Origin: Desulfobacterales bacterium
Lineage (GTDB): Bacteria; Desulfobacterota; Desulfobacteria; Desulfobacterales; C00003060
Length of the DNA stretch: 49,432 bases
Direction: 5' to 3'
Assembly (NCBI GenBank): GCA_013375395.1
Contig: JABXJW010000006.1
Location: 1-49,432 of the forward strand
Shown: piece after piece, positions 41,829 through 49,432 of the stretch
How positions within the stretch are numbered: the stretch's first letter is position 1
Layout: every line of letters begins with the position of its first letter
Notes under the pieces: model-generated
What the model was told of the DNA's origin: nothing
Databases searched by the model: none
Seen by the model: only the letters and a program-made list of their open reading frames with translations
Position numbers and translations under genes: made by a program

Positions 41829-43001
41829 TTACGGGCAGACAGACTTGTAAAACTCAAACTCGCCCTTGTCGCTGATCCTCACTATGACGGCACACTTGAT
41901 CGGGTCGCCGTCTTCGGTGAATGTCATCTTCCCTGTGATGCCGTCGAATTCCTTTATCCGGGCCATAGCATCGCGGACACACTTGCGGTCCTTTTCCATG
42001 TTTCCGGTGATCTTGCCGCAAGCGCAAATGGCCTCTTGAACGATGAGAAGCGAGTCCCAGGTGAGGGCGGCCGCATCGTCAGGCACGTAACCGTATTGCT
42101 TTTTGTAGCGATCGATGAACACCTTGGTTGCGCCCGTTGCTCCGGCGGCCGCATAGTGGGTGCTGAAAAAGAGCCCGTAGCAGTCCTTGCCGCAGAGTTC
42201 CACCGTTTCTGCCGAACCCCAACTGTCGCTTCCCACAATCGGCTTGTTCCAACCCAGTTCGTGTGCCTGCTGCACGATTAGGGCCACCTCGTTATAATAC
42301 TGCGGGGTAAATATTACCTCAGCGCCGGATCTTATGATCTTCGTCAACTGGGAACTGAAGTCTGCGTCCTTGGTAGTGAAGCTCTCAAAGGCCACCACGG
42401 AACCGCTGCCGTGAAGCTCTTCCCATGCTTTTTTAATGAACTCGGCAAGCCCCTTTGGATAGTCACTGGCCACGTCGTACAGAACAGCGGCTTTTTTGAG
42501 TCCGAATTCCTTTGTAATGAAATTGGCCAACACCGGCCCCTGGAAGGGATCGAGGAAGCAGCCGCGGAAGACATAAGGCCGGTCCTTGGTGGTGTCCGGG
42601 TTTGTGGACCACGGGCTGATCAAGGGGGTTTTGTAATTGTTGGCCACCTCGCCCGCGGGCACCGCCTGCTTGGAGGCCTGCGGCCCGACAATAACAAGAA
42701 CTTCGTCCTCGGTGATCATCTTGGTGTTGACCTTAACGGCCGATTCCGCCCTTGATTCGTTGTCTTCGATGACCAGCTCGACCTGGTACGTCTTACCCCC
42801 GACCTTGAGGCCGCCTGCGGCCTTTATGTCCGCCAGCCACATCCGGGCCGTAAACTTTGTCCCCTCGCCCACTTTTGGGATATCGCCTGTGATAGGCGCG
42901 TTGATGCCGATCTTGATGGTGTTCTTGCCGCACCAGGCATGCGGCGCAAAGATAAGTGCAAACAAGATTGCGAGTAAAAAGGCTGCAAATTGCTTCTTCA
43001 T
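41829..43001 (-). CDS. livK: Branched-chain amino-acid ABC binding protein LivK/LivJ
   Basis: 390 aa type I periplasmic binding protein with a Sec signal (KKQFAAFLLAILFALIFAPHAWCG). Mature features: IKIGINAPITGDIPKVGEG, LVIEDNESRAESAVKVNTKM, VGPQASKQAVPAGEVAN and PLISPWSTNPDTT. ATG 43001 has GGAGGT about eight bases upstream; the longer frame to 43031 contains that site and is wrong. First gene of livKHMGF; import of leucine/isoleucine/valine or a related amide is expected from the family. Confidence 0.93.
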   Translation of the reverse strand: MKKQFAAFLLAILFALIFAPHAWCGKNTIKIGINAPITGDIPKVGEGTKFTARMWLADIKAAGGLKVGGKTYQVELVIEDNESRAESAVKVNTKMITEDEVLVIVGPQASKQAVPAGEVANNYKTPLISPWSTNPDTTKDRPYVFRGCFLDPFQGPVLANFITKEFGLKKAAVLYDVASDYPKGLAEFIKKAWEELHGSGSVVAFESFTTKDADFSSQLTKIIRSGAEVIFTPQYYNEVALIVQQAHELGWNKPIVGSDSWGSAETVELCGKDCYGLFFSTHYAAAGATGATKVFIDRYKKQYGYVPDDAAALTWDSLLIVQEAICACGKITGNMEKDRKCVRDAMARIKEFDGITGKMTFTEDGDPIKCAVIVRISDKGEFEFYKSVCP

Positions 43002-43051
43002 AAAGGCACCTCCGTTCTTCGTGCAAAACAACTCGATTGTAAATGAAAGAG

Positions 43052-43080
43052 CCTATAATACACAGAAAAGGGTATTGCAA
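43052..43080 (-). promoter_or_regulatory. Candidate promoter of the liv operon
   Basis: On the minus strand, TTGCAA (43080-43075), 17 bp, TATAGG (43057-43052), about 50 bp before the livK start. The rest of the gap to 43310 holds a shorter relative of the dispersed repeat (about 43146-43170) and a GGCA-TCTGCCAGAAAA box (43246-43268) also seen upstream of the second deaminase. Confidence 0.4.
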
Positions 43081-43310
43081 CAGCCACGAACATACACAGA
43101 TGCCTTCAATTGACACAAATTCACGGCTCGGCTATGTTTCAGTCTTAACTCGAATAAGCCGGAACCAAAAAAAGGCATAGGGCGAGGGGCAAGAAACCCT
43201 TAGCCTTTTGCCTTTCGCCGGTTAGGTTCCAGCAGTTTGAGAACATGGCATAAAAATCTGCCAGAAAAGCGCGAATTCTATTATTGACGGATTAATGCGG
43301 ATAGAGCGAT

Positions 43311-44198
43311 ATGAGTAATTCCAAATCCGGATTTATTGCCATCATTGGTGCACCGAATGTGGGAAAGTCGACGCTGTTGAACCAGTTGCTCGGCCAGAAG
43401 ATTGCCATCACCTCGGGAAAACCGCAGACCACCCGCCACCGCATACTGGGCGTAGTCCATCAGCCCGGAGCACAGCTCATATTTTTGGATACCCCTGGTA
43501 TTCATCGGGCCAGGGGGGCTTTGAACGTGCGCATGGTGGAGGTTGCTACGAAGGTGCTGGCCGATGTGGATCTGGTCGTGTTTCTTACGGACGCCACCTA
43601 TCCGGACAATCCCTCAGATGAAATTATCATCAAGTCCCTGAGAAAGAGAGACCTGCCGGCCATTCTTGCCATCAACAAGGTCGACCTGGTGGAAAAAGAA
43701 ATACTGCTTCCTCTCATAGAACAGTGGCAAAAGGAATACCCTTTCCGCGCCATTGTTCCCATTTCGGCCCTTGAGCGCATCCAGATCGACGAGCTGTTGG
43801 CAGAGATGGTTGCCGTGCTCCCGCAAGGGCCGTTATATTATCCTGAAGACACGGTCACGGATCAGCCGAAGCGCTTTATCGCAGCAGAGATGATCCGCGA
43901 AAAGGTGTTCCGCCTCACCGGCGAAGAGATCCCATACGCCGTGGCCGTTACGGTGGAATCGTTCAAAGAGCGCCCCGGCAAAGACCGCATCGACATTCAT
44001 GCAACAATCCATGTGGAGAGGGATTCTCAAAAAGGGATCATCGTCGGAAAGCACGGGGCGATGCTGAAGCGGATCGGCGAGCGTGCCAGACAGGACATCG
44101 AGCACATGGTGGGGTGCAAGGTCTTTTTGAAGCTGTGGGTGCGGGTTCAGAAACGCTGGACGCGCGATACCAAGGCGATCAGGAGGTTTGGATACTGA
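43311..44198 (+). CDS. era: GTPase Era
   Basis: 295 aa. G1 GAPNVGKSTLLNQLLG, switch region SGKPQTTRHRILG, G3 LDTPGIH, G4 NKVD and G5-like SAL. The C-terminal KH domain has IIVGKHGAMLKRIGERARQDIE and ends in LWVRVQKRW. Era binds the 3' end of 16S rRNA and helps 30S assembly. The length is normal. It is not beside rnc or recO here, unlike in many genomes. Confidence 0.97.
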   Translation: MSNSKSGFIAIIGAPNVGKSTLLNQLLGQKIAITSGKPQTTRHRILGVVHQPGAQLIFLDTPGIHRARGALNVRMVEVATKVLADVDLVVFLTDATYPDNPSDEIIIKSLRKRDLPAILAINKVDLVEKEILLPLIEQWQKEYPFRAIVPISALERIQIDELLAEMVAVLPQGPLYYPEDTVTDQPKRFIAAEMIREKVFRLTGEEIPYAVAVTVESFKERPGKDRIDIHATIHVERDSQKGIIVGKHGAMLKRIGERARQDIEHMVGCKVFLKLWVRVQKRWTRDTKAIRRFGY

Positions 44199-44268
44199 CA
44201 GGCTCGCCATGGCCCGCCAAACTGGCCGGTCACATCGAAAAGAAGACAGGGCGCGTCCGCGATTTTAC

Positions 44269-44296
44269 TTGACAATGATTTGAGATTATGAATATT
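44269..44296 (+). promoter_or_regulatory. Candidate promoter of the AAA/DUF4143 gene
   Basis: TTGACA, 16 bp, AATATT. The -10 runs into the first 40-bp tandem repeat unit, so the palindromes would sit at and just after the transcription start, a repressor-like placement. Confidence 0.4.
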
Positions 44297-44371
44297 GAGC
44301 AATGAATAAACTTATTCAACACCTGTTGATTATATTGAGCAATGAATAAACTTATTCAACACCTGTTGATT
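44292..44371 (+). repeat. Exact 40-bp tandem repeat with palindromic core
   Basis: Two identical units, 44292-44331 and 44332-44371. Each has the 16-bp palindrome TGAATAA-AC-TTATTCA. The second ends 26 bp before the start of the AAA/DUF4143 gene. It looks like a double operator. Confidence 0.9.
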
Positions 44372-44397
44372 AAAAATCCAGACAGAAAAGCTTTACC

Positions 44398-45798
44398 ATG
44401 GATATCCGCTTCTTTCATCACAATACACATCTTGATGATCCCGGCTCATTCGTAGAGCGAGATCCTCATCTCAGACAATTACGGCAACAATTATTGGTCC
44501 ACCGCTCCTGCCTGCTGGATAAACTTCCTCGCCGCCAGCCCGGTATCTACACCGTTGCCGGAGGCTGTCAGATCGGCAAGACGACGCTTATGAAGCAATG
44601 GATGGCAGATCTGCTCAAAAGTGGTGTTGCACCAAAATGTATTGCTTATTTGACCGGAGAACTCGTTGATGCCCATCACTTCCTGGTCAGACTGCTCACC
44701 GAGACGCTGAACGAAATGCCGATTACCGGTGTGTGTTATCTGATCCTAGATGAGGTTGCCTATATTCACGACTGGGGCAAGGGCATCAAATATCTGGCCG
44801 ATGCCGGCCTGCTGGAAAATGTCGTCATGATCCTGGTCGGTTCGGATCTGGCAATCATTGAGGAAGCGCGGATGCGATTTGCCGGGAGGGGCGGAACTAC
44901 GGGCGCCGTAGATTTTCATCTCCACCCTCTCAGTTTTCTGGAAACGGTTAAACTAAAGAAGCGATTTTCTGCTAAGACGCTGGACCGGCTAATGAATCCT
45001 GATATCGAACCGACTGCACCATCACTCGATAAATTGTACGAAGAATTCGATCTATACCTCGTTCATGGCGGGTTTCTCACGGCTATCAACGACATGGCAA
45101 GGCACAAACGCATCATGGTCGCCACGTTTTCCACATACAGCGACCGGATTCGAGGCGATGTCCTCAGGAACGGGAAGCAGGAACATTACCTGCGTGAAAT
45201 ACTGGAAGCCGTAGTGAATCATTATGGAAGACAAGTTACATGGAATACCCTGGCACGTGAGCTTTCCATTGATCACCCCAAGACAGTGGGCGATTATGTG
45301 GCCCTTCTCGCAGCCATGGATGCGGCCTTTGTTCAAGCCGCACTGGTGGAGGACAAACTTGCTGCCGCCCCCAAGAAAGCCCGCAAGCTGATGTTCGCCG
45401 ACCCCTTTATTTTTCATGCGGCAAGGGCCTGGTTAGCCCCGCGTGCAGATCCATACAGCCGGCAGGTCAAGCCTATCGTATCCGATACGGACTGGGCCCC
45501 CAGGTTGGCCGAGGCCTGCGTGGTCACACACTGTCGGCGATATTATCCAACTTACTATATTAAAGCCAAGGGCGAGGTTGACGTTGCGTACGTTGACCAA
45601 AATCGTTTCTGGCCCCTTGAAGTCAAATGGACAGAACAGCTCAGACCGAAGGATCTCAAGCAAATCGCCAAATATCCCAACGGCCGCATATTCACCGGAT
45701 CACGGCGCTGCGGGGAGATCCTCGGAGTGCCTACCGAACCGCTTCCCCTTGCGATGCTTCGCTTCGGTTCGACGGAAGCGCCCGCAGATGTACGATAA
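44398..45798 (+). CDS. AAA (AAA_14) ATPase with DUF4143 and PD-(D/E)XK-like C terminus
   Basis: 466 aa. P-loop GGCQIGKTT at residues 55-63, Walker B YLILDEVAYI at about 113-122, and sensor-like LVGSDLAII. The middle (about 220-330) holds a winged-helix-like segment (TWNTLARELSIDHPKTVGDYV), as in DUF4143 proteins. Near the C terminus, GEVDVAYVDQNRFWPLEVKW has the D...ExK arrangement of PD-(D/E)XK nucleases. This family is common, often in many copies, and its role is poorly known. The ribosome site is weak. It is preceded by the 40-bp tandem repeat. Confidence 0.88.
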   Translation: MDIRFFHHNTHLDDPGSFVERDPHLRQLRQQLLVHRSCLLDKLPRRQPGIYTVAGGCQIGKTTLMKQWMADLLKSGVAPKCIAYLTGELVDAHHFLVRLLTETLNEMPITGVCYLILDEVAYIHDWGKGIKYLADAGLLENVVMILVGSDLAIIEEARMRFAGRGGTTGAVDFHLHPLSFLETVKLKKRFSAKTLDRLMNPDIEPTAPSLDKLYEEFDLYLVHGGFLTAINDMARHKRIMVATFSTYSDRIRGDVLRNGKQEHYLREILEAVVNHYGRQVTWNTLARELSIDHPKTVGDYVALLAAMDAAFVQAALVEDKLAAAPKKARKLMFADPFIFHAARAWLAPRADPYSRQVKPIVSDTDWAPRLAEACVVTHCRRYYPTYYIKAKGEVDVAYVDQNRFWPLEVKWTEQLRPKDLKQIAKYPNGRIFTGSRRCGEILGVPTEPLPLAMLRFGSTEAPADVR

Positions 45799-45935
45799 CC
45801 CGCCAATCTCCAAATTCCACAATTTGATTTAATCCCTCAACCGCAGGATTGATGATTTTGCAAAAAGTCCAAAATACCCTCTCTGCCTCGCTGGACAGGC
45901 TTGGGGTGAGGGTGAATGCTGTGGCGACGGCCAAC

Positions 45936-46030
45936 CACGTTGAGCAAGTCCAGAAAACACGAAACCCCGCTCTCTCTGAGAAACGGAGTCTTGGGATTCA
46001 CTGCATTGCCCACTCAATAATTGGGCCAAT
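45936..46030. repeat. Diverged ~95-bp repeat, copy 1
   Basis: Starts CACGTTGAG and aligns without gaps to 46453-46545 at roughly 70% identity by eye. No coding function is supported. The DNA in front (45850-45918) includes GCAAAAAGTCC and a TTGGGGTGAGGGTGAATGC piece related to other repeats of the window. Confidence 0.6.
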
Positions 46031-46077
46031 GTATCATGGGAAATCTCTGTGGCAAATATCAGCTTTGAAGTCCGGGG

Positions 46078-46284
46078 TCAGCCTCTTTGATCTTCAATTG
46101 AAATCATTCTGCCCGTTATCTCATGAAGGTTTTTGATAGTCTTCAACAACTCTTGTCTTACGGAGTCTTCGGGATTGGTATCGTATATCAGTGTGAAGTG
46201 GTTTCGAGTCAAGAACTTATCCAAATACGAAATCTTTTCGTAAAGCTCTTCTAAGTCTTCTAATTTCCAAGAGATTGGTGACAT
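46078..46284 (-). CDS. Small hypothetical protein, 68 aa
   Basis: 68 aa, charged and helical (WKLEDLEELYEKISYLDKF, VRQELLKTIKNLHEITGRM). GGGAGG lies ten bases before the ATG, which supports translation. It overlaps by about 25 bp the end of a second small reading frame upstream (46260-46376). The family is not recognised. The two-gene, overlapping, repeat-flanked arrangement is reminiscent of small toxin-antitoxin or accessory modules, but nothing in the sequence proves this. Confidence 0.5.
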   Translation of the reverse strand: MSPISWKLEDLEELYEKISYLDKFLTRNHFTLIYDTNPEDSVRQELLKTIKNLHEITGRMISIEDQRG

Positions 46285-46376
46285 TTCTTACAGGCCTCCC
46301 ACAACTCTATCAAAAATTCGCATGCGTCGTAGCTCTTGGCGAGGCCAAGAGGCGTAATATGTTCATTTATGATCAA
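46260..46376 (-). CDS. Candidate very small gene, 38 aa, overlapping the next
   Basis: Reads ITPLGLAKSYDACEFLIELW then EACKKCHQSLGN, with a CxxxC-like Cys pattern and amphipathic look. Only a TTG at 46376 can start it and no ribosome site is visible. It could be the tail of a degraded longer gene (a stop lies in frame at about 46400). Function unknown. Confidence 0.3.
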   Translation of the reverse strand: MIINEHITPLGLAKSYDACEFLIELWEACKKCHQSLGN

Positions 46377-46452
46377 TATTCGGTTTACGCTGCAAGATCA
46401 ATGCATTCCTGCAAGATTCGTGCACGCTGACCAATCCCCGGCAGCGACAAGC

Positions 46453-46545
46453 CACGTTGAGTTTGGCAAAAAAACACAAAAACCGTGTCTTTCTGCAAAA
46501 CGGGCTCTTTGGAGTCAGTGCACGGCCCCATCCATAATCGGAATG
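46453..46545. repeat. Diverged ~95-bp repeat, copy 2
   Basis: Partner of 45936-46030. The two copies flank the small-ORF pair in the same orientation. The rest of 46377-46788 has no gene or other recognised element. Confidence 0.6.
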
Positions 46546-46788
46546 AAAAGTATCAACAACTCATTGTTTTGTCAACAAGTTCTTGGCCTGACAGCCTGTT
46601 TCCGCCCGTTGTGAACTGTTGCCGACATCCAAGTGGAACGATATGTTACAATTCTGAGAAAAAGCAGCCGACAGGAGGCGAGCAGATATTGCACAGTGTC
46701 TGATTATTTGACGGTCTCCTGTTTCCGCACGTGCACAGGGGCGCCGGCGGCGGTCGAGGAGTTTGGTTTGACAACCCAATGTCTCTAA

Positions 46789-47895
46789 CTAAATTCTTAC
46801 AAGTTCATACGCTCTCATCCCCAGCCCGATCTCTTCTGCATACCTTAGCTGAACTTCCCAGTCCACCTTCGGATAAAGCGCCCGGAACTTATCCTCGCCG
46901 GGCTTCAAGTTGGAGGCGAGAGCAGTATTGGGCAGTCCTTCTGCCTGGTTGACCAGGTCGACCGAGGCCTGGTCGATCGCCACCGGGTCGTTTGAGGCCG
47001 CGATGCCGATGTCGGCCACAATGGGGGCATCGTTGTGGGAACAGCAGTCACAGGCGGGCGATACATCGGTAATGAAGTTGACAAACGTGGCTGCGCCTTC
47101 TTTGCCTTTCAGCACCCCGGCCGCATATTCCACCATGTTTTCCAAAAATACCGGAATCGCCTGGTCCCATTGAATCTGGATGGCCTGATTCTGACAGATG
47201 ATGATGCACTCCCCACAGCCCACACACTTTTTCGGCTCAATCTCAGCCTTTTCGTCAACCAGGCGAATCGCCTTGTGGGCGCAATATTCAATGCATTCAC
47301 CGCACCCCTGGCACTTTTTCCTCTTCACCTTCGGGGAAACCGTGGAATGCTGGGCCAATTTGCCTTTTCTAGAAGCGCAACCCATGCCAAGGTTTTTGAT
47401 GGCGCCCCCAAAGCCTGAAAGCTCATGGCCTTTGAAGTGCGCCGCACTCACGATGCCGTCCGCCCGGACGATCTCAGAGCCGATGTAGACTCTCTTAAAC
47501 CGCTTCAAATCGACCTTAACTGGTGTCTCATTGCCGCCCCGCAGCCCATCTGCAATGATCAGCGGGGCATCCACCACGGCATGGGCAAAACCGTTTTGTA
47601 TAGCCGTGGCCAGATGACCGACCGAGTCGCTTCGGCTTCCCACATATAGCGTATTTGCATCAGTCAAGAAGGGCCTGCCTCCGGCCTCTTTGACGTAATC
47701 AACGATTTTTCGGACGAAAACCGGCCTTATGTAGGCAGTGTTTCCGGCCTCCCCAAAGTGGAGCTTGACGGCCTCAAGCGCCCCCTTCGTGACCCTGTCT
47801 GCCAAGCCCACGGCATCAAGGAGCCCTTTAACCTTACTGAGCAGGTTCCGGCTCGGCGTTGCGCGGAGATCTGCAAAATAGACGGGACTATTCAT
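46789..47895 (-). CDS. DUF362 protein with two 4Fe-4S ferredoxin clusters
   Basis: 368 aa. The DUF362 domain spans the N and C parts (VKLHFGEAGNTAYIRPVFV, DANTLYVGSR, HFKGHELSGFGGAIKNLGMG, ASNDPVAIDQASVDL). A ferredoxin insert at about 195-255 carries CQGCGECIEYC and CVGCGECIIIC, each with a downstream Cys. The family is common in anaerobes and is thought to be a redox-linked protein of unknown reaction. Standing alone; no redox partner gene is adjacent. Confidence 0.9.
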   Translation of the reverse strand: MNSPVYFADLRATPSRNLLSKVKGLLDAVGLADRVTKGALEAVKLHFGEAGNTAYIRPVFVRKIVDYVKEAGGRPFLTDANTLYVGSRSDSVGHLATAIQNGFAHAVVDAPLIIADGLRGGNETPVKVDLKRFKRVYIGSEIVRADGIVSAAHFKGHELSGFGGAIKNLGMGCASRKGKLAQHSTVSPKVKRKKCQGCGECIEYCAHKAIRLVDEKAEIEPKKCVGCGECIIICQNQAIQIQWDQAIPVFLENMVEYAAGVLKGKEGAATFVNFITDVSPACDCCSHNDAPIVADIGIAASNDPVAIDQASVDLVNQAEGLPNTALASNLKPGEDKFRALYPKVDWEVQLRYAEEIGLGMRAYELVRI

Positions 47896-48318
47896 TTTCT
47901 TCCTCCCGTTTGAAGCAGTCCATAATCCTGGAGATAAGCTATTCGGGAAACCTCAGTTAGCGGAAACTAGCAGAAAAAAACTTCCACCTCAACATGTGTT
48001 CTGATAAACCTCTAACAAATTCTATGCGCCGTTGATTTGAGCTGTCCATATGGAGTAACAGAGTGTTGGAGTACCGGGGTAGTGGCCAGCAGGAGTGTAA
48101 GAGACCATTTTCTTGTTCCTCCCCGCCTGCCAGCGCCACGCTCGCTGGGCAGCTACAAGGCCAGCACACATGGCAATGGCCGGCAGGTAAACCCATCACT
48201 CAAGTACTCCATTATTCCAATACTCCCTGGCGGAGATCTGGCTTTCCCAGCTTGATTTTAGCGTCCAACTCAGAGCCAATTGGGGCCAAGCCCATAAGTC
48301 CGAAAGGAGGGATAAATC
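47896..48318. other. Repeat-bearing stretch before the phosphoesterase gene
   Basis: TGGAGTA-type units face each other (48051-48075 and 48203-48232) around a CCCGCCTGCCAGCGCC...GGCAATGGCCGGCAGG element (48119-48188) that resembles the palindrome inside the hybrid kinase gene. No gene is supported. Confidence 0.5.
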
Positions 48319-48813
48319 ATGATACTTGCCGTAATGAGTGACACACACGATCATATCTGGAATGTTAGGAAGGCCCTGGAGTTCATAAAGCACCGTGGAA
48401 CCGGGGCCATCATTCACTGCGGGGATTTTGTTGCGCCATTTATGCTGAAGGAGCTTGATCAGGGACAGATCCCTGTCCATGGAGTTTTCGGTAACAATGA
48501 TGGTGACCAGTACCTGCTGACCAGGCTTTCACTAACCGAGCTTTCTCATATTGAACTTTACGGCCTGATGGGAGAGCTGGAACTTGACGGTTTCAGGGTC
48601 GCCTTTACCCACTATCGCACCATGGCTGAGGGCCTGGCCGCAAGCGCCAGATTCGACTTGGTTTGCTTTGGTCACTCCCATGAAGCATTCCTTGACAGCA
48701 CGGGAAAGACGGCTCTATTGAACCCCGGTGAGGTGATGGGAAAGGACGGGTCCCCTGGATTCTATTTCGTGGACACCTCAGATGGAAGCTGTGAGCGGGT
48801 TTCCCTGCTGTAA
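48319..48813 (+). CDS. Metallophosphoesterase, YfcE/MJ0936 type
   Basis: 164 aa. Calcineurin-like metal motifs: MSDTHDH, IIHCGDFV, VFGNNDGD, AFTHY and CFGHSHEAF. The short single-domain form is typical of MJ0936/YfcE phosphodiesterases, which act on small phosphodiesters in vitro with unknown natural substrate. GGAGGG lies about eight bases before the ATG. Confidence 0.9.
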   Translation: MILAVMSDTHDHIWNVRKALEFIKHRGTGAIIHCGDFVAPFMLKELDQGQIPVHGVFGNNDGDQYLLTRLSLTELSHIELYGLMGELELDGFRVAFTHYRTMAEGLAASARFDLVCFGHSHEAFLDSTGKTALLNPGEVMGKDGSPGFYFVDTSDGSCERVSLL

Positions 48814-49054
48814 TGGCGCCTGATGCTTGATACTGGATACTCGATGCTGGATGTCGAAAATCCTCTTGTGGCGAAAAATCATATACATTTGTTCCCTTAG
48901 CCGGGAATTCATAAAAGGCACTCCACTTCCAATCTTCTGAACGTGACAGGGTTATAGAGGATTTATGCGGTTTGGAAGGAAGATATGAAACCCCAATCAA
49001 GACAGTTTTGGGGACGGAGTGAATTAACGTGACAACTCTTTGATCGTTGATTTT
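48814..49054. other. 241-bp gap
   Basis: Begins with the simple repeat TGATGCTTGATACTGGATAC and GATGCTGGATG (48831-48855). Nothing else recognised. Confidence 0.5.
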
Positions 49055-49432
49055 CTATCTCTTTCCGGGAAGCGTAAAGTAGAATGTTGAACCCTTTCCG
49101 GGCTCAGACTCCACCCAGATCCGGCCACCATGGCGTTCGACGACCTTCTTGCACATCGCAAGCCCCATGCCTATGCCCGACTTCCTGTGCAGGTGGTAGG
49201 AGATCTCGAAGATGCGCTTGGCCTGGCCCCGATCAATGCCGATGCCATTGTCTCGAACTAAAAAAGTCTTTTGGCCTTCTTGTTCTTCGGCACCTACATC
49301 AATGCGTGGAGAGGGGTTATCTCTTCCAATATACTTAACAGCATTGGTCAACAGTTCATCTACAACCCGGCCCAGTCGTTTCCTTTCACCGTAAATGACC
49401 GGGAGATCTTCCCGGACGTTTACCTCGATACC
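49055..49432 (-). CDS. Histidine kinase, C-terminal part (cut by window end)
   Basis: At least 125 aa visible, open to the window edge, so 5' truncated by the window only. ATPase domain: DELLTNAVKYIG (N box), RDNGIGI (G1) and GIGMGLAMCKKVVERHGG (G2). It is very similar to the end of the CHASE-type kinase at 2702-4363 (REDLPV-Y-ERKRLG, NPSP-I-VGAEE), a paralogue. The His-bearing and sensor domains lie outside the window. Confidence 0.9.
   Translation of the reverse strand, partial: GIEVNVREDLPVIYGERKRLGRVVDELLTNAVKYIGRDNPSPRIDVGAEEQEGQKTFLVRDNGIGIDRGQAKRIFEISYHLHRKSGIGMGLAMCKKVVERHGGRIWVESEPGKGSTFYFTLPGKR

Noticed and set aside
44292-44371. CRISPR array
   Set aside because: Only two directly adjoining copies with no spacers.
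45849-46136. 95-codon plus-strand frame and its relative at 46336-46614
   Set aside because: They resemble each other only because they run through the two diverged repeats; no start signals or family match.
1-49432. tRNA, rRNA, integrase or phage genes
   Set aside because: Looked for by eye in all gaps on both strands; none recognised.

Overview
This window reads as chromosomal DNA of a strictly anaerobic, mesophilic Desulfobacterota-like bacterium (sulfate-reducer or syntroph type). The basis is mixed: a siroheme-decarboxylase (AhbB) homologue, a NikKMLQO nickel ECF transporter, an AmmeMemoRadiSam cluster, an LsrF-like aldolase, a branched-chain amino-acid ABC operon, many multi-domain sensor kinases, and intergenic DNA full of short palindromic repeats and MITE-like elements. 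No rRNA, tRNA, CRISPR array, prophage or transposase gene was recognised. The organism assignment is inference.

Layout. (1) 83-10486, almost all on the minus strand, is a signalling block: a NarL-type regulator and its REC-PAS kinase, a stand-alone REC protein with a CHASE-type kinase, a CheY-like protein, a nine-hundred-residue hybrid kinase with two REC domains and an HPt, an HDOD protein with a small partner, and a REC-adenylate cyclase bracketed by 66-bp direct repeats. (2) 10733-13119 holds an LsrF-like aldolase and a zinc alcohol dehydrogenase. (3) 13542-15317 holds a bactofilin and a MinD/ParA-type ATPase with a type-II-secretion-E-like N-terminal domain. (4) 15684-20483 is a three-gene operon: membrane-embedded spermidine-synthase-like protein, a radical SAM enzyme with a Tat signal, and an exported MEMO1-AMMECR1 fusion. 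(5) 20966-22214 is dksA and a PHP phosphoesterase. (6) 22236-26190 is the nickel operon nikKMLQO with its own promoter and a leader that contains a terminator hairpin. (7) 26203-30758 holds an FmdB zinc ribbon, RseC, a 6-oxopurine-type nucleoside phosphorylase and two tandem MTA/SAH-deaminase paralogues. (8) 30743-37677 holds a LOG-like protein, AhbB, an AmpG-type permease, a SEC-C/coiled-coil/RelE-like fusion and a double UspA. (9) 37919-43001 is livKHMGF. (10) 43311-48813 holds Era, an AAA/DUF4143 ATPase behind an exact 40-bp tandem repeat, a small-ORF pair, a ferredoxin-containing DUF362 protein and a phosphoesterase. The window ends inside another histidine kinase.

Functional threads. The nucleoside phosphorylase and the deaminases overlap and together make a deaminate-first route for S-adenosylmethionine by-products (methylthioadenosine, 5'-deoxyadenosine, adenosylhomocysteine). 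Such by-products are made by spermidine synthases and radical SAM enzymes, both of which occur in this window. The most unusual items are the exported AmmeMemoRadiSam set, a family of four modular MITEs with target-site duplications (one inserted between nikK and nikM and duplicating the nikK stop codon), a palindromic element inside the coding sequence of the hybrid kinase, and the repeat-flanked adenylate cyclase.
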